NCBI GenBank assembly: GCA_900544825.1
Contig: UQWP01000066.1
Span: forward strand, 1 to 21,258
Source of the DNA: an uncultured Prevotella sp.
GTDB taxonomy: Bacteria; Bacteroidota; Bacteroidia; Bacteroidales; Bacteroidaceae
DNA length: 21,258 nt
Reading direction: 5' to 3'
Shown: piece after piece, positions 7,561 through 17,700 of the stretch
Layout: each line of letters begins with the position of its first letter
How positions within the stretch are numbered: position 1 is the first letter of the stretch
Made by a program: the position numbers and the translations under genes
Notes under the pieces: model-generated
The model's database searches: none
Seen by the model: only the letters and a program-made list of their open reading frames with translations
What the model was told of the DNA's origin: nothing

Positions 7561-7977
7561 ATGGAAATAGCTATAGAACGTTTTGGCAGTTATCATCATG
7601 CCGTAAGTGGTAGATTGCTGATTGATGGTCAGCATGTTTGTGATACGTTGGAGGAGGATGTGCATTGTCTTCCGGAAGGCGAGTATGCCCTGCAGCGCAA
7701 CAGCAAGCTGGCATTACCTTATTATATAAGACTGGCGGATGTTGATTCAGGGGTTGCCTCTCATGTTGATTCCCGTGTGTCCTTCTCCAGGGGTAATGGC
7801 ATTCACGGTTGGCGCAACCACTGCATCATTGTAGGAGAGTGTCTCCATCTGGGTTTCCTCATTCATAGCGAGGAGTGCTATGATCTTCTCATTGCCCGCA
7901 TCCGCATGCAGTTTGTGCGTCATCACGCAGTGGTGGTCAAGATATCCCGCTCTCCCGATTTTCTGGAAGTAGCCTGA
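7561..7977 (+). CDS. DUF5675-like protein
   Basis: The 138-residue protein shows the DUF5675 pattern. A GRLLIDGQHVCDTLEE segment (17-32) has the C-D-T-L-E core, LPEGEY (37-42) matches the 'P.G.Y' turn, and GNGIHGWRNHCIIVG (78-92) matches the 'iH.GN...ciliG' region with order and residues shifted. There is no signal peptide or membrane segment. The family occurs in prophages and integrated elements, often near amidase genes, and its activity is unknown. His82 and Cys88 are in the conserved block and may be functional. It closes the accessory island and is followed by a strong terminator. Confidence 0.65.
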   Translation: MEIAIERFGSYHHAVSGRLLIDGQHVCDTLEEDVHCLPEGEYALQRNSKLALPYYIRLADVDSGVASHVDSRVSFSRGNGIHGWRNHCIIVGECLHLGFLIHSEECYDLLIARIRMQFVRHHAVVVKISRSPDFLEVA

Positions 7978-8013
7978 TATCTGTGCTGCTATTTATAGGC
8001 TATTTTAACCAAA

Positions 8014-8061
8014 AAATCTCCCTATAAGCCTGGCGTATGTCGTCTGCTTATAGGGAGATTT
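8014..8061. terminator. Bidirectional terminator
   Basis: AAATCTCCCTATAAGC (8014-8029) and its exact complement (8046-8061) form a perfect 16-base stem with a 16-base loop and A/T runs on the sides. It separates the convergent DUF5675-like and GYF_2 genes. Confidence 0.85.
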
Positions 8062-8074
8062 GTATTATATGCCG

Positions 8075-9076
8075 TTAAAATAACTCCAGAATCTTATCGA
8101 TTATCTTTTCGATGCTGGAAGAATCGGTGGTTTCTTCGAGCTTCTGGTTGATTTTCTCTTCTACCTTCTTGCCCACTTTCTCCGCTGCCTTATCGAAAGC
8201 CTGATTGGCTTTCTCTTCCAGTTTCTTCTGCATTCTTGTGCTGAGGCTGCCTTCATCGCTGTCAGCCTGGTCCTCATTGACATTGGCTTCTGAATCTGAT
8301 CCATCCATATTAGGAGTGTCAGAGGATACATTTGATTCTGACTCCTCGATATGGAGATTATCAGCTGATTCCAGCGCCTTCACCATATCGTCGGCATTCA
8401 TCGTATAGACGTTGCCGAGAATACCGAAACTCACGGTATGCGGTTTGCCGTTGAACTCTACAGAACCCGTAGAGCAAACGATATAGTTGTGGTATTCGAA
8501 AAGCTGGTTCATCGCTTCGTCCATCATGCTGCCAGCCATCATCTTGGCTACAGAGCGGAGCGCCTGAGAGAAGAAATTGTTGTCGGTAGATCCTACCGCC
8601 TTTTCTACTGCCTTGCTTGCCTCCGTGCGAACCTTCTCCTTATGAGCATCTGCGCTCGGATTGGTTACGGCAAATATGGCAAGGATGAAAATGATGAGAC
8701 CTATCACCATCTTCATGGCGAAATGGCTCGTCTTCTTCTTAGGCTGCTGCAGGAAATTCGAATGCATTGCTGCTCCCTGCTGGAATCCCTGCTGATAGGC
8801 TTCCTGCTGGGCTTTCTGATAATCCTGCTGCTGGTGTGCTCCCTGCTGCTGGAAATCTTGCTGAACTCCTTCTTGCTTTTGGGCATTCTGGTTGCTCTGG
8901 TTGGCTTCTGCTGCTTCCAATACAGCTCTCAGATCCTCTACCTTCCAGGCAGGAACCCAATCTGCCATACCCTGTTTCCACACCAGTGTTTCGGGACTGA
9001 TACCCTTCTGTACAAGTTGGTCGAAACTGAAAGGACCTGCCTGCTGTCCATTACGATCGATTATAAAAAATTCCAT
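8075..9076 (-). CDS. GYF_2-domain membrane protein with Q-rich linker and coiled-coil tail
   Basis: Residues 3-50 form a GYF_2 domain (GPFSFDQL, LVWKQGMADWVPAW), a small module thought to bind proline-rich or partner peptides. Residues 58-112 are rich in Gln and Ala. A membrane helix spans about 121-138, preceded by a KKK stop-transfer-like patch. Residues 145-230 resemble DUF4359-type domains (helix, then NYIVCSTGSVEFNGK...VSFGILG). An acidic Ser/Asp/Glu stretch (244-277) leads to a charged heptad-like helix (283-333). The GYF part is predicted to be cytoplasmic. AGGA at 9082-9085 may aid initiation. The gene lies 40 bases after the C11 peptidase gene and is probably cotranscribed. Function is unknown. 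Confidence 0.75.
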   Translation of the reverse strand: MEFFIIDRNGQQAGPFSFDQLVQKGISPETLVWKQGMADWVPAWKVEDLRAVLEAAEANQSNQNAQKQEGVQQDFQQQGAHQQQDYQKAQQEAYQQGFQQGAAMHSNFLQQPKKKTSHFAMKMVIGLIIFILAIFAVTNPSADAHKEKVRTEASKAVEKAVGSTDNNFFSQALRSVAKMMAGSMMDEAMNQLFEYHNYIVCSTGSVEFNGKPHTVSFGILGNVYTMNADDMVKALESADNLHIEESESNVSSDTPNMDGSDSEANVNEDQADSDEGSLSTRMQKKLEEKANQAFDKAAEKVGKKVEEKINQKLEETTDSSSIEKIIDKILELF

Positions 9077-9116
9077 CTTTGTCCTTTTAATTTTTAAATA
9101 TGAACATTCAACTTTA

Positions 9117-10391
9117 TTAGTGGGTTGCCTTCCACCATCCAGTCTTCTCTCTTCCCTTCAGGGCTACACTGTGCTGGCTCGGGTCGGAGATGGAAAGACC
9201 GCAATAGTTCTTCACCTGGAAGGTGGTTCCTCTATAGGGATCCTTCAGCATGGTTAATGCCTCATCGGTATGCGCTGCCTCCTTGATGGTTTTCTGCATC
9301 TGGGCGGTAAACTGGTCTTTCAGGTAACCGCTTGGCTTGAGGCTATCTACATATACCGACATGTCATAAAACAGGTTGGGAGTGAAGCCGTCGAGAGGTT
9401 GGATTGTTTCTAGAGGAATGGAGGAATCGAGTGTATATTTGCTGTTGATTTCCTTCATGACGCTAGCCAGGTTATCCATCTCGCGACAGTCGATGGCTGC
9501 CATGTTGCAATAAGGTACGTCGCTGGATTTGTAGAAGTTGACAATACCGTTCACGATGCCGGAATAGTTGGGCGTTGCGGAATTGAGCATGCTCCAGATG
9601 CTCCGGTATGGAATGCCAATACCCATCACCTCGCTGCTCGAACTGATGAGATAGTTGGTAACATCCTTCAGCTCGTAGGCTGTCTCCACATTTCCCATAT
9701 AGCAGGCATCGAAGAGGATGTATTGCATCTTCAGTCCGCTCTGTCTGATTCCTTCTGCCAGGGTTGGGATGTCCATAGCATAACTCTTGGAATTTACACT
9801 TCCGAAGAAGCGGGTGACTGGATGGTCTGGGTCGCTGCCAAACTGGATGCCGCTGAATGCACTGGATGGCTTGCCGGCTGTGGCTGTGCTTCCGAAGCCA
9901 GGACGGGCATAGTTCGGATAATTCACCCAATCTTCTGCATAGGTCCATCCGGAACCATGTACTCCGATGATGAGGGCATAGTTGAGTGCCTCGGCATTTT
10001 GCTTCACCTCATTGAGAAGGTTGGCGAATCCCTCTGCCGTGCAATAGCTGTTGTCCTCGTAGGTCTTTACGGGCACACGGTTCACCGTCCTGCTGGCGGC
10101 ATCGAATTGCAGATCGTAGAGTATGCTCTTGTTGTATTTCTCGCTGAAAAATACCATCACACGTGAGTCACTGAGGCCTTTCTTGGCTACGATACCCTGG
10201 CAGATGCTGTCGATGTTGTCTGAAAGGAATTCCTTCAAACCCGAACTGGTGGTACTGCCTGTCCATGGATAATATACCAGGATGGTCTGCTTGTTGACGC
10301 TATCCACATCAAAAGCCTCGTCGCTACAACTGGTGAAAGTCATGGCGAACGAAAACATACATATAAATAAGGTGAAAAGCTTCTTGATCAT
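9117..10391 (-). CDS. Clostripain-family (C11) cysteine peptidase lipoprotein
   Basis: The protein has 424 residues from the ATG at 10391. It has a signal peptide and lipobox (FTSC, Cys22), so it should be a lipid-anchored envelope protein. The peptidase domain shows the C11 dyad: His145 in IIGVHGSGW and Cys230 in LFDACYMGNVE, each after a hydrophobic strand as in caspase-fold enzymes. Family members cleave after Arg or Lys, often after self-processing, and Bacteroidota have many secreted versions. An in-frame ATG at 10427 would put 12 extra residues made of intergenic repeat sequence before the signal peptide, so I reject it. It sits between valS and the GYF_2 gene, with a 105-base gap to valS that holds an inverted repeat. 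Confidence 0.88.
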   Translation of the reverse strand: MIKKLFTLFICMFSFAMTFTSCSDEAFDVDSVNKQTILVYYPWTGSTTSSGLKEFLSDNIDSICQGIVAKKGLSDSRVMVFFSEKYNKSILYDLQFDAASRTVNRVPVKTYEDNSYCTAEGFANLLNEVKQNAEALNYALIIGVHGSGWTYAEDWVNYPNYARPGFGSTATAGKPSSAFSGIQFGSDPDHPVTRFFGSVNSKSYAMDIPTLAEGIRQSGLKMQYILFDACYMGNVETAYELKDVTNYLISSSSEVMGIGIPYRSIWSMLNSATPNYSGIVNGIVNFYKSSDVPYCNMAAIDCREMDNLASVMKEINSKYTLDSSIPLETIQPLDGFTPNLFYDMSVYVDSLKPSGYLKDQFTAQMQKTIKEAAHTDEALTMLKDPYRGTTFQVKNYCGLSISDPSQHSVALKGREKTGWWKATH

Positions 10392-10398
10392 AATTAAA

Positions 10399-10483
10399 AA
10401 TGTTGAATGTTGAATGTTGAGTTGCAATCTTGCTAACGAATCAGCTTGCCTAATTCAACATTCTACACTCAACATTCAACATT
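10399..10483. repeat. AATGTTG-type inverted repeat between valS and the C11 gene
   Basis: Tandem AATGTTG units (10399-10421) face CTCAACATTCAACATT (10468-10483). The inner 16 bases (10406-10421) are exactly complementary, separated by 46 bases. Short TTCAACATT-type units are common between genes of this genus (recalled). It may act as a weak terminator or mRNA-stability hairpin for valS. Confidence 0.7.
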
Positions 10484-10496
10484 AAATATAATACTG

Positions 10497-13178
10497 TTAC
10501 TTCTTCTTGAGTTCCTCGATAGTTGCCTTGAGGGCAGCAATCTTCTCTACAGAGTCGCTCTCCTTCTTGCGTTCCAGGGCCACTACCTTCTCAGGAGCGT
10601 GAGCTACGAAGTTCTCATTGCTGAGCTTCTTGCGTACACCCATCAGGAAGCCCTCCAGGTGCTTGAGCTGAGCCTCTGCCTTCTCAATCTCGGCTGCCAC
10701 GTCGATGAGGTCGCCCAATGGTACGGCAAACTCGTCGGTGCCTACCATGAAGCTGGATGCATCGGCACTCTTCTCGGCGATGACCTCAATTTTGTCGAGG
10801 TTAGCCATCTTCAGCGTTACGTCGTTGTAAGCCTCGAAATCGTTCTTGCCTACTACCTGGAGAGACAACTGCTCCTTCTGGGCAATGTTCTTCTGGTTGC
10901 GAACGGTACGAACACCGGCGATAATCTGCTTCACTGCCTCGATATCTGCTGCCAACTTCTGCTCCTCGGCTGTAGGTGCAGGAATCTCCAGCTTCTCGCG
11001 CATGATGCTCTCGCCATCCTTGCGGTCGTAGATGTGCTGCCACAACTCCTCGGTGATGAATGGCATGAATGGATGCAACATCTTCAGCAGGGCATCGAAG
11101 AAGCGGAGGGTAGCGTCGTAGCTCTTCTGGTCGATAGGCTGGCCGTAAGCTGGCTTCACCATCTCCAGGTACCAAGATGAGAACTCATCCCAGAACAGCT
11201 TATATACAGTCATCAGTGCCTCAGAGATACGGTAGTCCTTAAACTGCTTCTGCATCTCCTCGTTCACCTCCTTGAGCTTGGCATCAAACCACTTCACGGC
11301 GATTTCAGCACTCTTAGGCTGCTCGATATCTGCAGTCTCCCAACCCTTCACGAGGCGGAAGGCATTCCAGATCTTATTGTTGAAGTTACGTCCCTGCTCG
11401 CAAAGGCTCTCGTCGAAGAGGATGTCGTTGCCGGCTGGAGCGCTGAGCATCATACCCATACGGACACCGTCGGCACCAAACTTATCGATCAAATCCAATG
11501 GGTCTGGTGAGTTACCGAGACTCTTGCTCATCTTGCGGCCCAGCTTATCGCGGACGATACCTGTGAAATATACGTGCTTGAATGGCATCTTGCCACGATA
11601 CTCGTAGCCAGCCATGATCATACGTGCTACCCAGAAGAAGATGATGTCCGGACCTGTTACGAGGTCGGAAGTAGGGTAGTAGTAGTTGATCTCCTCGTTG
11701 TCTGGATGCTCGATGCCATCAAACAGGGAGATAGGCCACAACCATGAAGAGAACCAGGTGTCGAGGCAGTCGCTCTCCTGCTCAAGATCCTCAGCCTTGA
11801 TGTTGGCATTCTTCTCCTGAGCGAGCTTCAGCGCCTCCTCTGCAGTCTCAGCTACCACGAAATCCTTCTTGCCGGCATTGTCGAAGTAGTAGGCTGGGAT
11901 GCGGTGACCCCACCAGAGCTGACGGCTGATACACCAGTCCTTGATGTTCTCCAACCAGTGGCGATAGGTGTTCTTGTATTTCTTAGGGTAGAACTCGATA
12001 TCATCGTCCATTACTGGAGGGAGGGCGATGTCAGCAAAGTGCTGCATCTTGAGGAACCACTGTGTAGAGAGCTTTGGCTCGATAGGCACGTTGGTACGCT
12101 CAGAGAAGCCCACCTTATTATTATAGTCCTCAATCTTCTCCATCAGACCGGCGTTCTGAAGGTCGATGGAAATCTGCTTGCGCACGTCCATGCGGTCCAT
12201 ACCTACATAGAGACCTGCTGCCTCGCTGATGGTACCGTTGTCGTTGAAGATATCGATGGTCTCCAAACCGTGCTTCAAACCGAGGGCGTGGTCGTTGATA
12301 TCGTGAGCTGGAGTTACCTTCAAGCATCCGGTACCGAACTCGATATCTACGTATGAATCCTCGATGACAGGAATCTCGCGGTTGACGAGAGGCACGATGA
12401 CGTGCTTGCCTTTCAACCAGGTATTCTTCTTATCTTCAGGGTTGATACACATGGCAGAGTCGCCCATGATGGTTTCTGGACGGGTGGTTACTACCACTGC
12501 ATAGTAACCCTTCTCATCCTTGTGCATCACGTTCTCCTCATCCACCTGCTGGCAGTCCTGCTCAACTACATAATACTTCAGATGGTAGAGTTTAGAGTGC
12601 TCGTCCTTGTAGATTACCTCCTCGTCAGAGAGTGCAGTCTGAGCCTTAGGGTCCCAGTTAACCATGCGCACGCCACGATAGATGAGACCCTTCTGATAAA
12701 GGTCGCAGAATACGTGGATAACGGCACGGGAGCGTGTCTCGTCCATGGTGAATGCTGTGCGGTCCCAGTCGCAGCTGGCACCGAGTTTGCGGAGTTGCTT
12801 GAGGATGATGCCGCCGTGCTCGTGAGTCCAGTCCCAAGCGTGCTTGAGGAACTCATCGCGGGTGAGGTCGGTCTTCTTGATGCCCTGCTGAGCGAGGCGG
12901 TTTACAACCTTAGCCTCGGTAGCGATACTAGCGTGGTCGGTACCTGGTACCCAGCATGCGTTCTTGCCCTCCATGCGTGCACGGCGAACGAGAATATCCT
13001 GGATCGTATTGTTGAGCATGTGTCCCATGTGAAGCACACCTGTTACGTTTGGTGGAGGGATCACCACTGTATAAGGTTCACGACCGTCTGGCTTAGAGCT
13101 GAAAAGCTTGTTGTCGAGCCAGTACTGATACCATTTACTTTCCACTGCTTGTGGATCGTATTTACTTGCTAATTCCAT
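10497..13178 (-). CDS. Valine--tRNA ligase
   Basis: The 893-residue protein is a complete class I valyl-tRNA synthetase. It charges tRNA-Val in the cytoplasm. The HIGH motif appears as HMGH (residues 50-53, after PPPNVTGVL), and KMSKS is intact at 549-553 (GRKMSKSLGN). Between them lies the CP1 editing domain that clears mis-charged threonine (TTRPETIMGD). The anticodon-binding region follows. The C-terminus is a coiled coil of Lys/Glu/Leu heptads (about 830-893), as in other ValRS. Length is normal for the family. The start at 13178 (MELASKYDP) matches the usual beginning. It diverges from the small membrane-protein gene at 13300. Confidence 0.98.
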   Translation of the reverse strand: MELASKYDPQAVESKWYQYWLDNKLFSSKPDGREPYTVVIPPPNVTGVLHMGHMLNNTIQDILVRRARMEGKNACWVPGTDHASIATEAKVVNRLAQQGIKKTDLTRDEFLKHAWDWTHEHGGIILKQLRKLGASCDWDRTAFTMDETRSRAVIHVFCDLYQKGLIYRGVRMVNWDPKAQTALSDEEVIYKDEHSKLYHLKYYVVEQDCQQVDEENVMHKDEKGYYAVVVTTRPETIMGDSAMCINPEDKKNTWLKGKHVIVPLVNREIPVIEDSYVDIEFGTGCLKVTPAHDINDHALGLKHGLETIDIFNDNGTISEAAGLYVGMDRMDVRKQISIDLQNAGLMEKIEDYNNKVGFSERTNVPIEPKLSTQWFLKMQHFADIALPPVMDDDIEFYPKKYKNTYRHWLENIKDWCISRQLWWGHRIPAYYFDNAGKKDFVVAETAEEALKLAQEKNANIKAEDLEQESDCLDTWFSSWLWPISLFDGIEHPDNEEINYYYPTSDLVTGPDIIFFWVARMIMAGYEYRGKMPFKHVYFTGIVRDKLGRKMSKSLGNSPDPLDLIDKFGADGVRMGMMLSAPAGNDILFDESLCEQGRNFNNKIWNAFRLVKGWETADIEQPKSAEIAVKWFDAKLKEVNEEMQKQFKDYRISEALMTVYKLFWDEFSSWYLEMVKPAYGQPIDQKSYDATLRFFDALLKMLHPFMPFITEELWQHIYDRKDGESIMREKLEIPAPTAEEQKLAADIEAVKQIIAGVRTVRNQKNIAQKEQLSLQVVGKNDFEAYNDVTLKMANLDKIEVIAEKSADASSFMVGTDEFAVPLGDLIDVAAEIEKAEAQLKHLEGFLMGVRKKLSNENFVAHAPEKVVALERKKESDSVEKIAALKATIEELKKK

Positions 13179-13230
13179 TGTTTCTATCTAATTTTTATTC
13201 TTTTTCTTTCTTTTTCCTTAAAAAACGGTG

Positions 13231-13238
13231 CAAAGATA
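13231..13238 (-). promoter_or_regulatory. -7 box of valS
   Basis: The minus strand reads TATCTTTG, a perfect -7 box, 52 bases before the valS start. No clear -33 element is visible. Confidence 0.5.
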
Positions 13239-13260
13239 CTAATTTTTGGGCGAAAAACAT

Positions 13261-13268
13261 TATCTTTG
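13261..13268 (+). promoter_or_regulatory. -7 box of the 13300-15309 gene group
   Basis: TATCTTTG, followed by CAG, lies 31 bases before the ATG at 13300. TTTG at 13245-13248 is too close to be a standard -33 element. With the valS box only 22 bases away, the two divergent promoters must share control DNA. Confidence 0.5.
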
Positions 13269-13299
13269 CAGCATAAATTACGTATTTTTACATAAAACT

Positions 13300-13533
13300 A
13301 TGGTAAGTAATGCAGTAAAAGAAGTAACGGAACAAGATAGGAGAAAAATGCTAGCCAGTTTTCTCTATGATATGGCGAAGCTGATGTTCAGCGGTGTCGC
13401 TGTTGGTGGTTTGTCGCCCCTGTTCACAGGTAAGGGCTTGGGTGACATCAATATTGCGTGTGTAATAGTAGGCTTTATTGGTGGGTGTATGCTTGCTTAT
13501 ATTGCCAATGAATTGTTGAAAATTAAAGAGTAA
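13300..13533 (+). CDS. Small two-helix membrane protein (possibly DUF6722)
   Basis: From the ATG at 13300 the protein has 77 residues. A charged N-terminus (TEQDRRK) is followed by two hydrophobic helices, roughly 24-42 (LYDMAKLMFSGVAVGGLSPLF) and 48-70 (INIACVIVGFIGGCMLAYIA), and a short charged tail. It resembles a family of small inner-membrane proteins in Bacteroidota that I recall as DUF6722; the link is uncertain and no function is known. The in-frame ATG at 13246 lies upstream of the -7 box at 13261, so it cannot be used from that promoter. The two microprotein genes follow within 5 bases. Confidence 0.7.
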   Translation: MVSNAVKEVTEQDRRKMLASFLYDMAKLMFSGVAVGGLSPLFTGKGLGDINIACVIVGFIGGCMLAYIANELLKIKE

Positions 13534-13537
13534 GAAT

Positions 13538-13657
13538 ATGAATTGGGATATTATGGGAGCTTGGTTTCTCTTCAATGTAATGGTGTGTGTGGCTGCTGTT
13601 TCTTTCGCCATTTTCCTTAATACGAAAGCGGGAAAGAAGTGGAAGAAGAATCTATAA
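13538..13657 (+). CDS. Single-helix microprotein, 39 aa (paralogue 1)
   Basis: This short open frame starts 5 bases after the previous stop. It encodes MNWDIMGAWF, then a hydrophobic helix (about residues 9-28), then a basic tail. The last 18 residues share the pattern SFAIFLNTKAGxKWKxNL with the next gene. I recognise no family. Conservation between the two copies, including the exact end 'NL' and stop, argues that both are translated. An inner-membrane location with the basic tail in the cytoplasm is likely (positive-inside rule). Confidence 0.65.
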   Translation: MNWDIMGAWFLFNVMVCVAAVSFAIFLNTKAGKKWKKNL

Positions 13658-13662
13658 AAATT

Positions 13663-13767
13663 ATGGAAGTATATTTGTTTTTTAATGTAATGATGTTTGT
13701 GTTGGCTCTTTCTTTCGCCATCTTTCTTAATACGAAAGCGGGAGAGAAGTGGAAGAGGAATCTTTAA
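13663..13767 (+). CDS. Single-helix microprotein, 34 aa (paralogue 2)
   Basis: It starts 5 bases after paralogue 1 and encodes MEVYLFFNVM, then the same helix and basic tail as its neighbour. Differences (for example K to E, K to R and changes at silent positions) are scattered while the frame is intact, which suggests selection on protein. Its stop lies 15 bases before mazG. Function is unknown; it may assist the 77-residue membrane protein upstream. Confidence 0.65.
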   Translation: MEVYLFFNVMMFVLALSFAIFLNTKAGEKWKRNL

Positions 13768-13782
13768 AATATAATTTAAACA

Positions 13783-14715
13783 ATGCATACGAAAGAAGAA
13801 AAGTTAGCGGCGTTCAGCCGCTTGCTGGATGTGCAGGACCGTTTGCGCCTGCAGTGTCCATGGGATAAGAAGCAGACATTCGAGAGTCTTCGGCCGAATA
13901 CCATTGAGGAGACTTTCGAGCTTTGTGACGCCTTGATGAAGTGCGATTACAAGGATATCAAGAAAGAGTTGGGCGATGTGCTGGAACACGTGATGTTCTA
14001 TAGCATTATCGGCAGAGAAGACGGCGAGTTCGATATCTGTGATGTCTGCAATCAGGAAGCTGACAAGCTGATGTTCCGCCATCCTTTCATCAACTGGAAG
14101 GAAGAGGGCGAATGGACAGTAGCGAATCCTGATATGTATATCAATGATGAGGGACAGGTGGTATATAAGGAGTCTAAAGAAGTGGAAACCGGGAAGGCAG
14201 AAACTGCCAATTCGGAAGAAACCTTGGCTCTTGGTGCCAGCAAACCTAAGAATGCTGCCTCGGTAGAGAAAACCTGGGAGCAGATTAAGCAGCAGGAGAA
14301 AGATGGCAACGAGCGTGTTCTGAGCGGTGTGCCAAATTCCCTCCCATCCCTTATCAAGGCATATCGCATTCAGGACAAGGCTCGAAACGTGGGCTTCGAC
14401 TGGAAGGAGAAGGAGGATGTTTGGGATAAGGTACACGAAGAACTCGAGGAACTCAAGGCAGAACTTGCCAAGGACGACAAGGAAAACTCAACCCAGGAGC
14501 TCGGCGATTTCCTCTTCTCCGTGATCAATGCTGCCCGTCTCTATAAGCTCAATCCAGACAATGCGCTGGAGAAGACAAACCAGAAGTTTATCCGCCGTTT
14601 CAACTATGTAGAAGATCATTCGATCAAACAGGGTAAGAATCTGAAAGACATGAGCTTGGAAGAAATGGATAAACTGTGGAATGAAGCCAAGAAACAGGAA
14701 AGACAAGATAAATAA
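13783..14715 (+). CDS. mazG: MazG, nucleoside triphosphate pyrophosphohydrolase Confidence 0.95.
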   Translation: MHTKEEKLAAFSRLLDVQDRLRLQCPWDKKQTFESLRPNTIEETFELCDALMKCDYKDIKKELGDVLEHVMFYSIIGREDGEFDICDVCNQEADKLMFRHPFINWKEEGEWTVANPDMYINDEGQVVYKESKEVETGKAETANSEETLALGASKPKNAASVEKTWEQIKQQEKDGNERVLSGVPNSLPSLIKAYRIQDKARNVGFDWKEKEDVWDKVHEELEELKAELAKDDKENSTQELGDFLFSVINAARLYKLNPDNALEKTNQKFIRRFNYVEDHSIKQGKNLKDMSLEEMDKLWNEAKKQERQDK

Positions 14716-17700
14716 GACGTTGTTATAACAAGAAAAACTATAAGGATTATGAAAAGATTAGTTTATGTGATGATGGCTTTGGTGGTACTCTTTGCTGCCA
14801 ATAGCTGCAAGGATAAGAAAACCGCACAGGTAATCAGTACTACAGATTCCCTCGATCTGGAGGAGGTTGCCGATGATTCAACCATCTACGGTGTATGTGG
14901 TGAGGGAACATCTATGCACAATCTGGAGCTGATTTCTGATGAGGGAGACACGCTCTCTGTCTTCATCGATGATGAGCAGCCGGACATCGTGCAGGGTGGT
15001 TTGCTGGCAGGCGACCGCATCGCTCTTATCGGTTACAAGGCACAGGATGGAGAGATGATGGCACAGAAAATCATCAATCTTACTTCGCTCCTGGGTAAGT
15101 GGACTTCGCTCGACAAGAACTTCGACTTGCTGGAAGGCGGAGAGGTGAAGAACAACGTGAAGGCTGAGACCAATCCTTGGACTTCATGGAAAATCCTGAA
15201 CGGAAAGCTTCTGCTCAACAAGGATACCTTTGCCATCGATAAACTGGGCTCTGACAGTTTGATGCTCGAGAATACTCAGGGCATCTATGTCTTCAAGCGC
15301 CAGGAGTAAATTGTCATTCTAATTTTAGATTAAGTTGGAACCATTTAAGATACATATACTGGGGTGTGGCAGTGCGCTGCCAACCCTGAAACACAACGCT
15401 TCCTCGCAGCTCATAGAGATGCGGGGAAAGTGCTATATGATAGATTGTGGCGAGGGCGCACAGATGCAGTTCCGTCGCTCTCATATCCATTTCTCCAAGC
15501 TCAATGCCATCTTCATCACCCACATGCATGGCGACCATTGCTTCGGATTGATGGGCTTGCTTTCTACGCTCGGAATGCTCGGACGTACGTCTAAATTAAG
15601 GGTCTATGCTCCAAAGGATTATGCTCCTCTGTTTAAACAACAGGTAGAATTCTTTATGCAGACGATGGAATACGAGATGGAGATGATTCCGGTGGATGCG
15701 GAGAAGCAGCAGATTATCTACGAAGATCATTCTCTGTCGGTGGAGACGGTGCCTCTGAAACATCGTCTGCCATGCTGCGGCTATATCTTCAGAGAGAAAC
15801 CTACGCTGCCTCATATCAAGAGGGACATGATAGATTACTACGGCATCCCGATCAGTCAGATCAACAACATCAAGAATGGGGCTGACTGGACCAACGAAGA
15901 TGGCGAGGTGATTCCGAATGCCCGTCTGGTGACACCTGCCGACCCGCCTCGCAGTTATGCCTATATGAGTGATACCCGATATATTCCGAATCTCTGGGAG
16001 AAGGTGAAGGGGGTTACGGTGCTTTATCATGAAAGTACCTATACTTCGGAACAGGAAGACCGGGCTAAGATCTACAACCACAGTACGGCGAAGCAGGCGG
16101 CGAAGGTGGCAAAGGCTGCCGGGGTAGGCAAGTTGCTCCTGGGACATTATAGTGCGAGATATAATGATGAGACGGTTCTGCTGAAAGAAGCTAAGGAGAT
16201 TTTCGAGGAAAGCTATCTCACCAATGAGGGGATGATAATCTCGGTATAAAAACAACCTTGCATCAAAAAAAGTTCGTTTTTTGGTGCAAGGTTTGGTATT
16301 GATATTCGTTTAATACATAAAAGATAGAGAAAATTGGAATCTGAAAAACTACTTTTGGACGACATAAAAGGCGGCAGTCGGGCGGCGATGCACCGGCTCT
16401 ACGACCGCTACGTAGGATATGCCATGGCGGTAGCGCTGAGGTATGTCCCTTTACGTGATGATGCGGAGGATGTGGTGCAGGATAGTTTTGTGAAACTTTT
16501 CTCTGGTATTGCCAGCTTCGAGTACAGGGGCGAAGGTTCGCTGAAGGCATGGTTTCTTCGGATTGTGGCAAATGAGGCCATCAGCTTTACCCGAAAGCAG
16601 AGTCGCATTACTTTCGTGGATGAAGTTCCGGAAGATGTGAGTGATGACGAACCGGAAGTAGAAAGGGTGCCGCCTGCCGTATTGACGAAGATGATCGGTG
16701 AATTGCCTGAGGGCTATCGACTGGTTCTGAACATGTTTGTGTTTGAGCAACGAAGCCATAAGGAAATTGCTGAGCTGCTGGGCATCAAGGAGAGTACCTC
16801 TGCCTCGCAATATCTAAGGGCCAAGAAGTTTCTGGCAAAGAAAATTAATGAATATCTAAATAATATAAACGAGAAAGAATATGAGTAATCAAGATTGGAC
16901 AAGCAAACTTCAAGAGCAGTTGGCAGACTATCAGGAGCCTGTCAGCCACGACTTGTGGGCAGGCATTGAACAATCGCTTGCTCATTCAGAAACTGTCAAG
17001 AAGCCCCGGATCGTCTATTTCAAGCGATGGTCTGCGGCTGCAGCCGCCGTGGCATTATTGGGAATAGGTGGAAGCTATGTTTATCTGCATCAGGAGGATG
17101 TAGAAAAGGGTAATCTGCAAATGGCTTCTCTTTCATCTTCGTCGTCTTCTCAGCTTGGAATCACAGCGAAAGATAGCGTGTTGAAGAATGACAGACAGTT
17201 GGCTGAGCATTACAAGCCAGTAAGCCAAAGCACTCCATCCCACGTTGTTTTATCATCCCACGTTGTTTCAGCGGATTTGCAATCTGCTGTATCCCAAAGC
17301 AAGATGGGTAATGCTCTTGAGGAAGAATCAGAGAATGAAATCTCTTTGCTTGCAGAGAATTCAGATCCGGCAGAATCTGTATCTGAGGATAAGGCTACTG
17401 ATAGCTCTACCGATTATAAGGTCTTAACCCGCTCTACCGATAACCATGCGGCAGCGTATGCTTCTCAATCGTATCATTTTGAAAAGAATGAGGAGGTTTC
17501 TGGCTGGTCGATGCAACTCTATGCCGAAAACCTGACGCCAAGTCTGGGAGGAGTTAATTCAGATGCGTCTGGAGGCTATAATGATTTTAGCTATGGAACG
17601 ATGGCAGAGCCGATGCCTGGAGTCATCCCTGATCCAGCGGTTGGAGGCATATATGGAGAAGAATATCTCTTGGCATCCTATAAGGCAATTCAAAGAAAAC